DNA of 64,000 bases. Origin: Pseudobacteriovorax sp. GTDB lineage: Bacteria; Bdellovibrionota_B; Oligoflexia; Oligoflexales; Oligoflexaceae. The stretch covers positions 1 through 64,000 of the forward strand of contig JABSRP010000021.1 of assembly GCA_013215145.1 (NCBI GenBank). Reading direction: 5' to 3'. Position 1 is the stretch's first letter, and every line of letters starts with the position of its first letter. Below are positions 17,187 to 26,133 of the stretch, piece by piece. The translations under genes and the position numbers were made by a program. The notes under the pieces were generated by a model, which was not told the origin of the DNA, made no database searches, and saw nothing but the letters and a program-made list of their open reading frames with translations.

Positions 17187-17960
17187 TTGGTTAGTTTCGT
17201 CACAAAAGGCGCAGGACAAACAGATGTCGGAAGAGTTAGGTCGACCAATCAAGACTCGTTTTTCGTCAACGACGACAATGGTATTTACATCGTCGCTGAC
17301 GGCATGGGTGGGCATGCCGGTGGCGAAATCGCTAGCCGTATTTGCGTCGAGCAGATTTCCGATCAAATTGTAAAAGACAAACTATTTGCTCCAAACCCTA
17401 AAAATACTTTCGACCACCCTAGTGGCGAATTATCGGATACCCTGGCAAAGTCGGTCAACTATGCCTCAGCAAAAATTTACGAACATTCCTTAGAAGACCC
17501 AAGCCTTAGAGGAATGGGAACGACGGCTACTGTAGTCAAAATCGTTGAAAATCAGGCATACTTTGCCCACGTCGGTGATAGCCGCCTGTATCTTCTCAGA
17601 AAAAACTTTATTTATCAGATCACTTTTGACCACTCTCTTGTTAACGAGCAAGTCAGAGCAGGAATCATTACCCCAGAGGAAGCAGAGGTCCACCACTTGA
17701 AGAACGTGATCACCAGGAGCGTGGGGTACCAGGAAGAAGAAGACGTCGATACCTCGAGCTTCGCTCTTGAGGAGGATGATTTTTTGGTGCTTTGCAGCGA
17801 TGGACTTCATGGTAAGGTGTCGGATTCTGAAATCTCGGAGCTGATCAGCACTGATGGCGTCGAGGCCCTACCATCACTAATCGACTTAGCAAATATTCGG
17901 GGTGGTGAAGACAATATTACCGCAGTCATTATTGCGATTAAGAAACCGGGGGATTCATGA
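17187..17960 (+). CDS. PP2C-family serine/threonine phosphatase, 257 aa
   Basis: Stp1/PrpC-like protein phosphatase. All the metal-binding motifs of the PPM family are visible: TDVGRVRSTNQDSF, VADGMGGHAGGE, GMGTTATVV, HVGDSRLYLL, LCSDGLHGKVSD and GGEDNITAVII. It has no membrane segment and is probably cytoplasmic, removing phosphate from Ser/Thr kinase targets. FHA domains encoded at 8.7 kb could read such phosphorylation, although no Ser/Thr kinase lies in the window. The start is TTG at 17187 with TAGGAAG upstream. It overlaps the following M23 peptidase gene by four bases (ATGA), so the two are coupled. Confidence 0.9.
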   Translation: MVSFVTKGAGQTDVGRVRSTNQDSFFVNDDNGIYIVADGMGGHAGGEIASRICVEQISDQIVKDKLFAPNPKNTFDHPSGELSDTLAKSVNYASAKIYEHSLEDPSLRGMGTTATVVKIVENQAYFAHVGDSRLYLLRKNFIYQITFDHSLVNEQVRAGIITPEEAEVHHLKNVITRSVGYQEEEDVDTSSFALEEDDFLVLCSDGLHGKVSDSEISELISTDGVEALPSLIDLANIRGGEDNITAVIIAIKKPGDS

Positions 17961-18901
17961 GAAAAATGACCGTGCTGTTCATACCGGAGAATGCCACTCA
18001 GACGAAGCAGTTCAAAATTCCTAGGATAATGATCCGCCTTGCTATCGTTTTCAGCCTTTTTTCCACAGCTTTTGTCGGCTATCTTTTATTTGATTACATG
18101 GAGCTAAGGGCCATCCGCGACTCCTACAGGGCAACACTTGCCGAGAATCAAGGTCTAAAGGGAGAAGCGAGGCTTCTCATGAACAACCTCGATGACGTTA
18201 AAAAAGCGCTATCTAGAGTGCAAGACTACAGCGAAAAGCTTGAAGATCTGACTCAACTTAAAGTAAAGAAATTCAGCAGGAAAACAGGGATTGGCCCTCT
18301 TTCTCCGGAGGAATATAAGTATGTCACCAGAGGCCAGACTGCAGCAATTTCAGAAAAGAACCTACCTTTGGGAATCGACACCTCCAAACTCGTATTCCGT
18401 TCGGTTTTTGACCGGGTTCAAAGTCTCGGCAATGAGGCCAACAACAACGCGTTAGAGCTACAAAAACTTCTTTCGACCTTGAGTCGCCAAAAAAGCTTGT
18501 TATCTTCGGTGCCTTCAGCGTCTCCCGTGGATGGATGGATAACCTCTGGGTTTGGGCCTAGAGTCTCGCCATTCACTGGGGAGCGAACGATGCATAAAGG
18601 TGTCGATGTCGCTGCTCCAATGGGCACTCCTATCTACGCTCCAGCCGACGGAGTGGTAATTTTCGCCGGTGCCAAGGCAGGGTTTGGCAACTTTATTATG
18701 CTCGCTCACGGATACGGCGTTGTGTCACGGTTTGGCCACAATGCCCAGAACATGGTACAACCTGGACAAAGAGTTAAGAAGGGCGACCAAATTGCCACCG
18801 TTGGAATGACTGGGAGATCAACAGGACCACACTTGCACTACGAGGTTTTGGTTAACGGAAAGAACGTAAACCCGAAAAAGTTTATGTTAGAAATCCCGTA
18901 A
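17957..18901 (+). CDS. M23/LytM-family peptidoglycan hydrolase, membrane-anchored, 314 aa
   Basis: One membrane segment at about 25-46, a coiled-coil stretch at about 50-105 and a second helical region near 150-180, then a C-terminal LytM zinc peptidase domain. The zinc and catalytic residues are present: H213 and D217 in HKGVDVAAP, His261 in RFGH, and H292/H294 in GPHLHYE. An intact active site suggests a true endopeptidase rather than an EnvC/NlpD-type activator. The layout (TM, coiled coil, LytM) resembles cell-shape and division peptidases of the Csd/DipM class. It is translationally coupled to the upstream PP2C gene. Confidence 0.9.
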   Translation: MRKMTVLFIPENATQTKQFKIPRIMIRLAIVFSLFSTAFVGYLLFDYMELRAIRDSYRATLAENQGLKGEARLLMNNLDDVKKALSRVQDYSEKLEDLTQLKVKKFSRKTGIGPLSPEEYKYVTRGQTAAISEKNLPLGIDTSKLVFRSVFDRVQSLGNEANNNALELQKLLSTLSRQKSLLSSVPSASPVDGWITSGFGPRVSPFTGERTMHKGVDVAAPMGTPIYAPADGVVIFAGAKAGFGNFIMLAHGYGVVSRFGHNAQNMVQPGQRVKKGDQIATVGMTGRSTGPHLHYEVLVNGKNVNPKKFMLEIP

Positions 18902-19084
18902 ATCGCCATAATTTATTGCTTTCACTAACCCACCACCGGCCATTTAAATTGCTCTCATTAATTATTTTGTAGTCGGGATACGCCCTCGTATTTTGTAGTT
19001 TTTATATTGACCCATGGGAAGTATACTTAGCTACCGAATGGTGAGTCTATTTTACATGTTAGTTTGAAGAAAAGCAGGACCTCA

Positions 19085-21706
19085 ATGTTACACTTGGCAA
19101 AAAAGTTCTTCGGGACCAAAAATGATCGGGAGATCAAAAACTACAAACTCAGAGTTGCTCAAATCAATCAAAAAGAACCTGAATTTGAAGCACTGTCAGA
19201 TGAGGAAATCCTTGCTAAATCTCAATCCCTAAGAGAGCAAGTTGCGAATGGCACGAGTCTAGAATCGATACTGATCGAGGCTTTTGCCCTTGTGAGAGAA
19301 GCATCTAAGCGCGTACTAGGGATGAGGCCATTCGACGTTCAAATGATAGGAGGCATTGCGCTTTTTGAGGGTAAAATTGCCGAAATGAAAACCGGTGAGG
19401 GTAAGACCTTGACCGCTACGCTGCCTGTCTATCTTCACGCAATCTCTGGGAAAGGGGCTCATGTCGTTACCGTCAACGACTACCTAGCAAGTACGCAATC
19501 CGCAGAGATGAGCAAGCTATACGAATTTTTAGGACTCTCAACAGGGTTGATCGTCCAGGGTCTTAGCGATGAAGAAAGGCGCATCGCTTATCACGCTGAC
19601 ATCACGTACGGTACCAATAATGAATTCGGTTTCGATTATTTGAGAGATAACATGAAAACCGATTTGTCCAGGTATGTTCAGCGCGAGCACAACTTCTGTA
19701 TTGTCGATGAGGTTGACTCGATTCTAATTGATGAAGCAAGAACACCACTCATCATATCCGGCCCAGCCGAGACCAATACCGAAATCTATGCTCAAGTCAA
19801 TTCAGTGATTACTGGTTTGCAAAAAGATAGCGATTACATTCTCGATGAAAAGGGCCGAAATGCTACCTTAACCGAAGACGGCGTATCAAAATTAGAAAAG
19901 CGCTTACGCGTCGACAACCTCTACGATCCAAGCCAAATTGAATACCTGCATCATGTACAGCAAGCACTAAAAGCCCATGTTGTTTTTAAAAAGGATGTAG
20001 ATTACGTCGTACGAGATGGCAAAGTAGTTATTGTCGATGAGTTTACAGGACGACTTATGCCCGGAAGGCGTTATAGTGACGGACTCCACGGAGCACTCGA
20101 AGCAAAAGAGCACATCCCGGTTGAAAACGAGACCCAAGTTCTTGCAACGATTACCTTCCAGAATTACTTTCGCTTATACAAAAGACTTGCCGGTATGACT
20201 GGTACAGCCGATACAGAAGCAGTAGAATTTAAGAAAATCTATCACTTAGACGTGGTCGTTGTTCCAACCAACCGTCCTTTACTTCGCGATGATGAACAAG
20301 ACGAAATCTACCGAACTGCTCGAGAAAAATTCAATGTCATCGCCGATGAGATTGCCAAAGCTCAAAAAACTGGCCAACCAGTTCTTGTAGGTACAGTCTC
20401 AGTAGAAAAATCGGAACTGTTAGCTTCGTTGCTTAGAAAACGCAATATTCCTCACGAAATCTTGAACGCTAAGAATCATGGTCGAGAAGCCGCTATCATT
20501 GCTAATGCCGGACAGTTAGGAAATGTCACCATTTCAACTAACATGGCTGGTCGTGGTACCGACATTAAATTGGGCGAAGGAGTCAAAGAGGTCGGTGGAC
20601 TATTCGTCGTAGGTACTGAACGGCATGAGTCTAGACGAATTGATAATCAGCTCAGAGGTCGATCAGGACGACAAGGTGATCCTGGTCGGAGTAAGTTTTT
20701 CTTGTCCCTTGAAGACGACTTGATGAGAATCTTCGCATCTGACCGACTTTCAGCCATCATGAGCCGGCTCGGCATGAAAGAGGGAGAGGCTATCATCTCT
20801 CCAATGGTCACGAGAGCCATCGAAAAGGCACAAAAGCGAGTTGAAGAGCAAAACTTTTCAAGTCGGAAGCATGTCTTAGAATACGACGACGTTATGAATC
20901 AACAAAGACAAGTGATTTATTCTCGTCGACGGAAAATTCTTGAAGGGACAATGAGTCTAGATTTTATTAGTGACTCTGTGGAAGGCGTAGCTGAGGGAGT
21001 CGTTTTAAAGCACTCACCAGAAACGACACAAAAAGCCATCGATACAGAAGCTTTAGCTAAGGATTTACATAGCGAGTTCCAAATGGACTTTTCCTTAGAG
21101 ACGAAAAGCGAGGACGACCTCGAAATCGCTGCGCTAATCGACCAGGCCAAAACTCAAGTGATTGATGCCTTCGAGGCAAAACGAAAAATGGTTAGTGACG
21201 ACATCATGAAAAAGGTGGAGTCCTTCGTATATTTACAAATCATGGATCAATCGTGGAAAGATCACCTTCGTTCGATGGATCAGCTGCAAGATAGCGTTCG
21301 ACTCCGCGGATACGGCCAAAGAGACCCGCTTCAAGAATATAAAAAGGAAGCATTCCAGTTATTTAAGAGCCTCATGCTTCGCATTGAGGATGAAACAGCC
21401 TTAGCTCTCATCCGAATGCCGCCTCCAGAGGTATCCATGACAGAGGATTTGGAAGTCGAAGAGCCCGATACTACCGAACTGAACTATACTCATCCTGAGG
21501 CCATTCAGGAAACACCTAGTCAAAGTAGTCAGAATGACAAAAACGACAATCTCATCTATCATGGTAGTCGGGACGTCCCAGAAGATCAGCCACAAAAGGC
21601 AGAACCTTACAAAAGAGATATGTCTAAAGTAGGACGAAACGATCCTTGCCCCTGTGGTTCCGGAAAGAAGTTTAAAAAGTGTCACGGTATGCTGAAGCAG
21701 AATTGA
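19085..21706 (+). CDS. secA: preprotein translocase ATPase SecA, 873 aa
   Basis: Motor of the Sec export pathway. Motifs include the Walker [15 protein letters not shown], the Walker B-containing [15 protein letters not shown], the GTGTAD-type [11 protein letters not shown] segment, and [12 protein letters not shown]. The C-terminus has the zinc-binding tail [19 protein letters not shown] used for SecB and lipid contact. I start at the ATG at 19085 because the protein then begins [16 protein letters not shown], like other SecA proteins, with AGGA upstream; a TTG at 19064 would add seven residues. The 183-base leader before it holds only a 17-codon frame and no recognisable SecM-like sensor. 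Confidence 0.97.
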   Translation: MLHLAKKFFGTKNDREIKNYKLRVAQINQKEPEFEALSDEEILAKSQSLREQVANGTSLESILIEAFALVREASKRVLGMRPFDVQMIGGIALFEGKIAEMKTGEGKTLTATLPVYLHAISGKGAHVVTVNDYLASTQSAEMSKLYEFLGLSTGLIVQGLSDEERRIAYHADITYGTNNEFGFDYLRDNMKTDLSRYVQREHNFCIVDEVDSILIDEARTPLIISGPAETNTEIYAQVNSVITGLQKDSDYILDEKGRNATLTEDGVSKLEKRLRVDNLYDPSQIEYLHHVQQALKAHVVFKKDVDYVVRDGKVVIVDEFTGRLMPGRRYSDGLHGALEAKEHIPVENETQVLATITFQNYFRLYKRLAGMTGTADTEAVEFKKIYHLDVVVVPTNRPLLRDDEQDEIYRTAREKFNVIADEIAKAQKTGQPVLVGTVSVEKSELLASLLRKRNIPHEILNAKNHGREAAIIANAGQLGNVTISTNMAGRGTDIKLGEGVKEVGGLFVVGTERHESRRIDNQLRGRSGRQGDPGRSKFFLSLEDDLMRIFASDRLSAIMSRLGMKEGEAIISPMVTRAIEKAQKRVEEQNFSSRKHVLEYDDVMNQQRQVIYSRRRKILEGTMSLDFISDSVEGVAEGVVLKHSPETTQKAIDTEALAKDLHSEFQMDFSLETKSEDDLEIAALIDQAKTQVIDAFEAKRKMVSDDIMKKVESFVYLQIMDQSWKDHLRSMDQLQDSVRLRGYGQRDPLQEYKKEAFQLFKSLMLRIEDETALALIRMPPPEVSMTEDLEVEEPDTTELNYTHPEAIQETPSQSSQNDKNDNLIYHGSRDVPEDQPQKAEPYKRDMSKVGRNDPCPCGSGKKFKKCHGMLKQN

Positions 21707-21725
21707 GTCTATCCTGGCGGGTTAA

Positions 21726-22091
21726 ATGAAACGGATTTTTGAATATACACCAACTGAGCACGATATCCTGGTTTCTCGAACGTTGGTTATGGTTCACCAG
21801 GCTATCGACACAGATCTGCCCTCCGCCCGTCCGGCGTCCCAGCGATTTGCCAAAACGGCTTTTGGAGAGGAACCCACACTCACGAAACCTGCTCCTAGCG
21901 ACCGAGGTATTTCGGGGAAAGAAATTTCTGGGGCATTGAATAGTCAGCACGATCAAGAGAGCTACGGATTAGCTTCTGAAGAAAAGAATTTTCCTAACCA
22001 GATGCTTCCCAAGAACATCTGGCGCATAGGCTTTCTGGTAGCTATAGCTTTGTTTTTCTTTATATTTTTTGTTTTTTTGGCTTTTACCTAA
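21726..22091 (+). CDS. small tail-anchored membrane protein of unknown function, 121 aa
   Basis: I do not recognise it. Residues 1-95 are hydrophilic and rich in Pro, Ser and charged residues and look disordered. The final 25 residues are a strong hydrophobic segment (WRIGFLVAIALFFFIFFVFLAF), so the protein is probably inserted by its C-terminus with the bulk in the cytoplasm. It lies 19 bases after secA on the same strand and may be co-transcribed with it. The upstream GGCGGG is a modest ribosome binding site. Confidence 0.6.
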   Translation: MKRIFEYTPTEHDILVSRTLVMVHQAIDTDLPSARPASQRFAKTAFGEEPTLTKPAPSDRGISGKEISGALNSQHDQESYGLASEEKNFPNQMLPKNIWRIGFLVAIALFFFIFFVFLAFT

Positions 22092-22198
22092 CAACCATTG
22101 ATGGCATCTCTCCGGTGCTAACGATCTTGAAAGATCATCGCCAATTGGGTAAACACTGACTTCTGAATTTAATAAACTATAAGACTTAGGAACTTAAC

Positions 22199-22933
22199 AT
22201 GTTAAGACACGATGGAAGATCATCTGATCAGATGCGACCTTTGCGATTTGTGCCAAACTTTACAAGGCACGCGGCTGGAAGCGTTTTGGTTGAATTCGGC
22301 GATACCAAGGTCATTTGTACAGTTTGCGCGGATGAGGGCGTTCCATCGTTTTTAAGAAACTCGAATCCGCCCCAGGGCTGGCTCACTGCAGAGTATTCGA
22401 TGCTACCGGCCGCAACACAAACACGTTCGCGCAGAGAACGACCTGCGCCTTCGGGGCGATCGCAAGAAATTCAAAGACTCATCGGAAGATCCCTACGTGG
22501 AATTATCGATCTCAAAAAATGCCCTGACTACACATTCAATATCGACTGCGATGTTATCCAAGCCGATGGTGGAACGAGAACGGCTGCGATTACCGGTGCC
22601 TACGTAGCCCTGAAAATCGCCATAGACAGCTTATTGCGAAGTGGAAAGATCAAACAAAACCCACTAACCGACGCAGTTGCGGCCGTATCTGTGGGTTTAA
22701 AAAATGGAGAGACCCTGGTCGACCTAGATTATATTGAAGACAGTTCCGCTGATTTAGACATGAATGTCGTGATGACACAAAGTGGGACATTCTTAGAGAT
22801 TCAAGGGACAGCAGAAAGAGCTGCCTTCTCAAAAGATCAAGTACTAAGTATCATGGACGCTGCTTCTGAAGCTCTTCAACCTTGCTTTGATCTACAACAC
22901 GAAGCTGCAGATGGCCGGACAGTAGAATCCTGA
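22199..22933 (+). CDS. rph: ribonuclease PH, 244 aa
   Basis: Phosphorolytic 3'-5' exoribonuclease that trims the 3' end of tRNA precursors. The family is clear from RHDGRSSDQMRPL at the start, the AGSVLVEFGDTKVICTV segment, GWLTAEYSMLP, RSREIQRLIGRSLR-like RSQEIQRLIGRSLRG, and the catalytic phosphate-binding GGTRTAAITGA plus DLDYIEDSSADLDMN. The length is normal (about 240). It is the last gene of the plus-strand run and converges on the 54-aa DUF5522-type gene with a gap of about eight bases. Confidence 0.96.
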   Translation: MLRHDGRSSDQMRPLRFVPNFTRHAAGSVLVEFGDTKVICTVCADEGVPSFLRNSNPPQGWLTAEYSMLPAATQTRSRRERPAPSGRSQEIQRLIGRSLRGIIDLKKCPDYTFNIDCDVIQADGGTRTAAITGAYVALKIAIDSLLRSGKIKQNPLTDAVAAVSVGLKNGETLVDLDYIEDSSADLDMNVVMTQSGTFLEIQGTAERAAFSKDQVLSIMDAASEALQPCFDLQHEAADGRTVES

Positions 22934-22941
22934 CTCAGTCG

Positions 22942-23106
22942 TTAATTATCAGTCGGTGATTGATCCTTACTACCGTAAGGGCAATGCCGACAGCCATTTG
23001 AGCAGCAATACCCTCTTTTTTTAAGGTAAGAAGACGTTAGCACCATATAACCAGAATCCCAGTAATAATCGTCCCCCTCTACTAGCCTCTCATCTTGTTT
23101 AGACAT
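22942..23106 (-). CDS. DUF5522-type small cysteine-rich protein, 54 aa
   Basis: A short gene easily missed by length filters. It reads ATG at 23106 to TAA at 22942-22944. Residues 14-43 match the DUF5522 pattern as I know it: a YYW-x-GYMVLTSSYLKKRGYCC start, then NGCRHCPYG. Four cysteines and a histidine (CC-x3-C-x-H-C) suggest metal binding, probably zinc. The function of the family is not known to me. An AGAGG lies about 11 bases upstream of the ATG, a weak ribosome binding site. It is divergent from the RHH regulator, with 122 bases between the two starts that include the palindrome at 23197-23219. Confidence 0.8.
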   Translation of the reverse strand: MSKQDERLVEGDDYYWDSGYMVLTSSYLKKRGYCCSNGCRHCPYGSKDQSPTDN

Positions 23107-23196
23107 TACTACAAAAACCTCTATTAACTGTTGCTGACGACAGGTAGTTAGTTGAAAGAGAGGCTATCACGACGACAGGAAGAGCTAAAGCCACAT

Positions 23197-23219
23197 TGTA
23201 ACTGACCGAATCAGTTACA
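23197..23219. promoter_or_regulatory. perfect 9-bp inverted repeat upstream of the RHH gene, candidate operator
   Basis: TGTAACTGA, five-base spacer CCGAA, TCAGTTACA. It ends one base before the GGGGG ribosome binding site and nine bases before the GTG start of the ribbon-helix-helix gene. Small RHH proteins commonly repress their own promoters by binding short palindromes, so this is a natural autoregulatory operator. Alternatively, as RNA it would form a hairpin abutting the ribosome binding site and control translation. It could also affect the divergent DUF5522-type gene. Confidence 0.55.
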
Positions 23220-23228
23220 GGGGGCAAA

Positions 23229-23435
23229 GTGAGCAAAAAACCAACAAAATCTCGAATGGTTTCCCTTCGTATTACAGAGGACCAATTCCAATATCTTGAG
23301 GAATTCGCACGAAGGATTCGGCAGGAAACCGGGTTCCACATAACCCGTGCTTCAATCATCACAAAGCTGATGGAGTATGGGGTTCCCCATCTCGAAAAGG
23401 AATTCCCGAAGAAGAAGGGAAAGGGGAACCGTTGA
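23229..23435 (+). CDS. ribbon-helix-helix (RHH) DNA-binding protein, 68 aa
   Basis: A small basic protein with the MetJ/Arc/CopG layout: a beta-strand at about 9-15 (RMVSLRI), then two helices (TEDQFQYLEEFARRIRQET and TRASIITKLMEYGV) and a Lys-rich tail. The protein would bind DNA as a dimer. The GTG start has GGGGG four to five bases upstream. Just upstream of this is the 23-bp palindrome at 23197-23219. No toxin partner lies next to it, so an antitoxin role is unlikely; a stand-alone regulator fits better. It converges on purF with a 14-base gap. Confidence 0.7.
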   Translation: MSKKPTKSRMVSLRITEDQFQYLEEFARRIRQETGFHITRASIITKLMEYGVPHLEKEFPKKKGKGNR

Positions 23436-23449
23436 CAATAACCAGATAC

Positions 23450-24874
23450 CTACAGACCAGCTCGTAGTCCAGGTCCTCCCTGATCATCGGTCGGCTGCTT
23501 ACGTGGCACGATACCAACATCTTCAGGATAGTCTCCATTAAAGCAACCGTAACAATAGTTTTCCGAGTTCCCATTGCCCAGTGCCTCTCTAAGTCCCTCG
23601 GTACTGAGAAACGCCAAGGAGTCAGCTCCAATGAATTCTCTCATCTCTTCCACGTTTCTTTGAGCAGCCAAAAGAGATGATCTTTCGGGTGTATCGACAC
23701 CGAAGTAACAACTGTAGGTAATAGGTGGCGAACCCAGTCTCATGTGGATTTCAGTTGCACCTGCTTGTCGAATCATCCTAAGGATCTTGACTGAAGTTGT
23801 CCCTCGAACGAGTGAGTCATCAACAACGACTACTTTTTTCCCTCGTAGAGATGACCCAACCGGGTTTAATTTTAATTTAACACCAAAGTCTCGAATGGAT
23901 TGGGAAGGTTCGATAAAGGTTCGTCCTACGTAGTGATTTCGGACGAGACCCAGCTCTAAAGGCAAACCGACTTCATTTGCATATCCAAGGGCCATTGGGA
24001 CTCCAGAGTCTGGCACTGCTATAACCACATCAGCGTCGACATTTGACTCCCTCGCGAGGATGGCTCCCATGCGTTTTCTCAGCGAATAGATTTCCTCGTT
24101 AAAGATTTGACTATCAGGTCTCGCAAAATATATGGGTTCAAACGAGCAGAATGCCTTACGCTGGGACTCTACCGCTATATGAGATTTAATGAATCCATCA
24201 TTGTGAATCTCAATCACCTCGCCGGGAGCGACCTCACGTTCAAACTCAGCATCGATAAGGTCAAGGGCACAAGTTTCACTAGCGATAACTGCAGCACGTC
24301 CTCTTCGACCAATCACTAACGGACGAAATCCGTATGGATCTCGAAGCGCGAATAATCGATCCTCAGCGAGCAAAAGCAAAGAGTAGGCACCTTTCACCTT
24401 TCCCATCACCTCAACAATACGTGACAAAATGCTATTTTTTTGGCTTTTAACCAACAAATGCATAAAAATTTCCGTATCGGACGTGGATTGGAAAATACTG
24501 CCTTCTTCTTCTAACTGTTTCCGCAAAGTATCAGCATTGGTTAGATTACCGTTATGGGCAATGGCTAGCGACCCGAAAGCCGTACTGAAGGAAAAGGGCT
24601 GAATGTTTTGCAGCATGCGCCCCCCATGAGTTGAGTAACGATTGTGTCCAATACCGACACGCCCCACAAGCTTTGAGAGTGTCTCCTTACTAAAGCCGTC
24701 ACCCACCAGTCCGACGGTTTTATGACCGCAAAACTTCCCTTCCTTATTTATCGTAACAATCCCCGCAGCCTCTTGTCCGCGATGCTGCAAAGCATATAAG
24801 GATAAATAAATAAGATTCGCCGCCTCACTGTCTCCGACGACTCCAACAACACCACATTCTTCTCTTAAGCCCAT
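23450..24874 (-). CDS. purF: amidophosphoribosyltransferase, 474 aa
   Basis: First committed enzyme of purine synthesis, making phosphoribosylamine from PRPP and glutamine. The N-terminus MGLREECGVVG carries a short propeptide before the nucleophilic Cys7 of the Ntn glutaminase domain, and the PRPP-binding motif VVVVDDSLVRGTT is present. Four conserved cysteines (KAFCSFEPI, TYSCYFG, NYCYGC) match the [4Fe-4S] Bacillus-type enzyme rather than the cluster-free E. coli type. It stands alone on the minus strand without other pur genes. Confidence 0.95.
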   Translation of the reverse strand: MGLREECGVVGVVGDSEAANLIYLSLYALQHRGQEAAGIVTINKEGKFCGHKTVGLVGDGFSKETLSKLVGRVGIGHNRYSTHGGRMLQNIQPFSFSTAFGSLAIAHNGNLTNADTLRKQLEEEGSIFQSTSDTEIFMHLLVKSQKNSILSRIVEVMGKVKGAYSLLLLAEDRLFALRDPYGFRPLVIGRRGRAAVIASETCALDLIDAEFEREVAPGEVIEIHNDGFIKSHIAVESQRKAFCSFEPIYFARPDSQIFNEEIYSLRKRMGAILARESNVDADVVIAVPDSGVPMALGYANEVGLPLELGLVRNHYVGRTFIEPSQSIRDFGVKLKLNPVGSSLRGKKVVVVDDSLVRGTTSVKILRMIRQAGATEIHMRLGSPPITYSCYFGVDTPERSSLLAAQRNVEEMREFIGADSLAFLSTEGLREALGNGNSENYCYGCFNGDYPEDVGIVPRKQPTDDQGGPGLRAGL

Positions 24875-25061
24875 GGAATGAATTCCTTAAAAAATTTGTG
24901 CTGGGTTATAAGCACACAATATTTCAGTGGTGGAAAACTCCTACTCACCGTATTTTAACTCTTCACAGCCGGAACTAAACTGAATTACCTGTAGAATTAG
25001 ATTTTGCTGCATTCAACAAAACCACAACCAGGTCTATTTCAGACTCATGAAACATCTTCCC

Positions 25062-25089
25062 AAAAAAAAATGGAGCCGAAGGGCTCCAT
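25062..25089 (-). terminator. rho-independent terminator of the sdh operon
   Basis: On the minus strand: ATGGAGCC, loop CTTC, GGCTCCAT, then nine U residues. The stem is 8 bp and perfect. It lies just after the stop of the 92-aa gene at 25097, so it ends the transcript carrying sdhC, sdhA, sdhB and that gene. This is the clearest intrinsic terminator in the window. Confidence 0.9.
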
Positions 25090-25096
25090 GATTTGT

Positions 25097-25375
25097 CTAT
25101 ACCTGACTCGATAAAAGGGCTTCTGACACAAGAAAGACGCCAGAGCTCCGACTTTTTCTCAATTCAGTAGCCCATTCCGATTGAGGCGTTCCACCAGGGC
25201 ACTCTATACCCACTAACGCGTAGGCCCATGATTCGCCAATTTTAGACGGAAAGATTCTAAAAGACATAACATCTCTAGGCTTTGCGCGCTCAAGATGCCA
25301 TTGGGGCTCAAAAATTGAGCGCCTTCCTGTGTTTAGATCTTCTTTTTTCAGCTCGACCAAAACGTCACATCGCAT
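25097..25375 (-). CDS. small protein of unknown function after sdhB, 92 aa
   Basis: I do not recognise it. The gene starts eight bases after the sdhB stop and ends just before the terminator at 25062-25089, so it is the last member of the sdh transcript. It is soluble, with no signal peptide or membrane segment, and mixed alpha/beta with a GIECPGGTP turn. The ribosome binding site is weak (AAAAG). Its place suggests a tie to SDH expression, assembly or an unrelated housekeeping role; nothing in the sequence decides between them. Confidence 0.6.
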   Translation of the reverse strand: MRCDVLVELKKEDLNTGRRSIFEPQWHLERAKPRDVMSFRIFPSKIGESWAYALVGIECPGGTPQSEWATELRKSRSSGVFLVSEALLSSQV

Positions 25376-25383
25376 CTTTTAGA

Positions 25384-26133
25384 CTAGTCCTTACTAGCTA
25401 AACCGGCTTTTAGGAAATCGCGATTCATTTTTGCAATGAATTCGACTGAGATCCCTTTGGGACATGCAGCTTCGCACTCATATTGGTTCGTACAGTTTCC
25501 AAAGCCTGCGTCATCCATGGTCTTAACCATATTTAGAACCCTATTTTTCCGCTCTGGCTGTCCCTGGGGAAGTAAAGCCAAGTGTGAAACTTTCGCTGCG
25601 ACAAATAGCATCGCCGAAGCATTCTTGCAAGAGGCAACACAAGCTCCACAACCGATACATTCAGCGGCATCCATAGCCGAATCAGCATAATCTTTACCGA
25701 TAGGAATGGCATTGGCATCTGGCACTCCACCAGTAGATACGGATACATAACCACCGGCCTGAATCACCTTATCGAAGGAATTTCTATCAACGACAAGATC
25801 CTTAATGATTGGAAATGCTTTAGCGCGCCATGGCTCGATGTAAATCTCATCACCGTCTTTAAAGCTACGCATATGCAGCTGACAAGCGGTGGTATGTCTT
25901 TCTGGACCATGAGCCACGCCATTGATCATCATAGAGCAAGAACCGCAGATCCCCTCTCGGCAGTCATGATCAAATGCAATGGGCTCCTCATCATTTGCAA
26001 TGAGGCCCTCATTAACTTCATCAAGCATCTCGAGGAATGAACTATCTTCGGAAACGTTATTAGCATTGTATGTTACGAGTTTACCGCTTGTTTTAGAGCC
26101 ATTTTGTCGCCAAACATGTAAGGTTAGATTCAT
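25384..26133 (-). CDS. sdhB: succinate dehydrogenase / fumarate reductase iron-sulfur subunit, 249 aa
   Basis: Electron-transfer subunit of complex II. The [2Fe-2S] ferredoxin domain has CREGICGSC and a downstream TTACQL cysteine. The C-terminal domain carries [11 protein letters not shown] and [14 protein letters not shown], the ligands for the [4Fe-4S] and [3Fe-4S] centres. It has an ATG overlapping the sdhA stop by one base (TAATG) with AGGAGTT upstream, so translation is coupled to sdhA. Together with sdhC and sdhA it forms a C-A-B order typical of B-type succinate:quinone oxidoreductases. Confidence 0.96.
   Translation of the reverse strand: MNLTLHVWRQNGSKTSGKLVTYNANNVSEDSSFLEMLDEVNEGLIANDEEPIAFDHDCREGICGSCSMMINGVAHGPERHTTACQLHMRSFKDGDEIYIEPWRAKAFPIIKDLVVDRNSFDKVIQAGGYVSVSTGGVPDANAIPIGKDYADSAMDAAECIGCGACVASCKNASAMLFVAAKVSHLALLPQGQPERKNRVLNMVKTMDDAGFGNCTNQYECEAACPKGISVEFIAKMNRDFLKAGLASKD

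Noticed and set aside
19007-19027. TTGACC and TATACT upstream of secA as a promoter
   Set aside because: Spacing is nine bases; not a functional sigma-70 arrangement.
19014-19067. 17-codon frame in the secA leader as a possible SecM-like sensor peptide
   Set aside because: No ribosome binding site, no arrest motif and too short to be a secreted sensor; chance is the simpler explanation.
24975-25055. 26-codon minus-strand frame just after the sdh terminator
   Set aside because: The only purine-rich stretch (GGGAAG) directly touches the ATG, leaving no spacing; no recognisable product.
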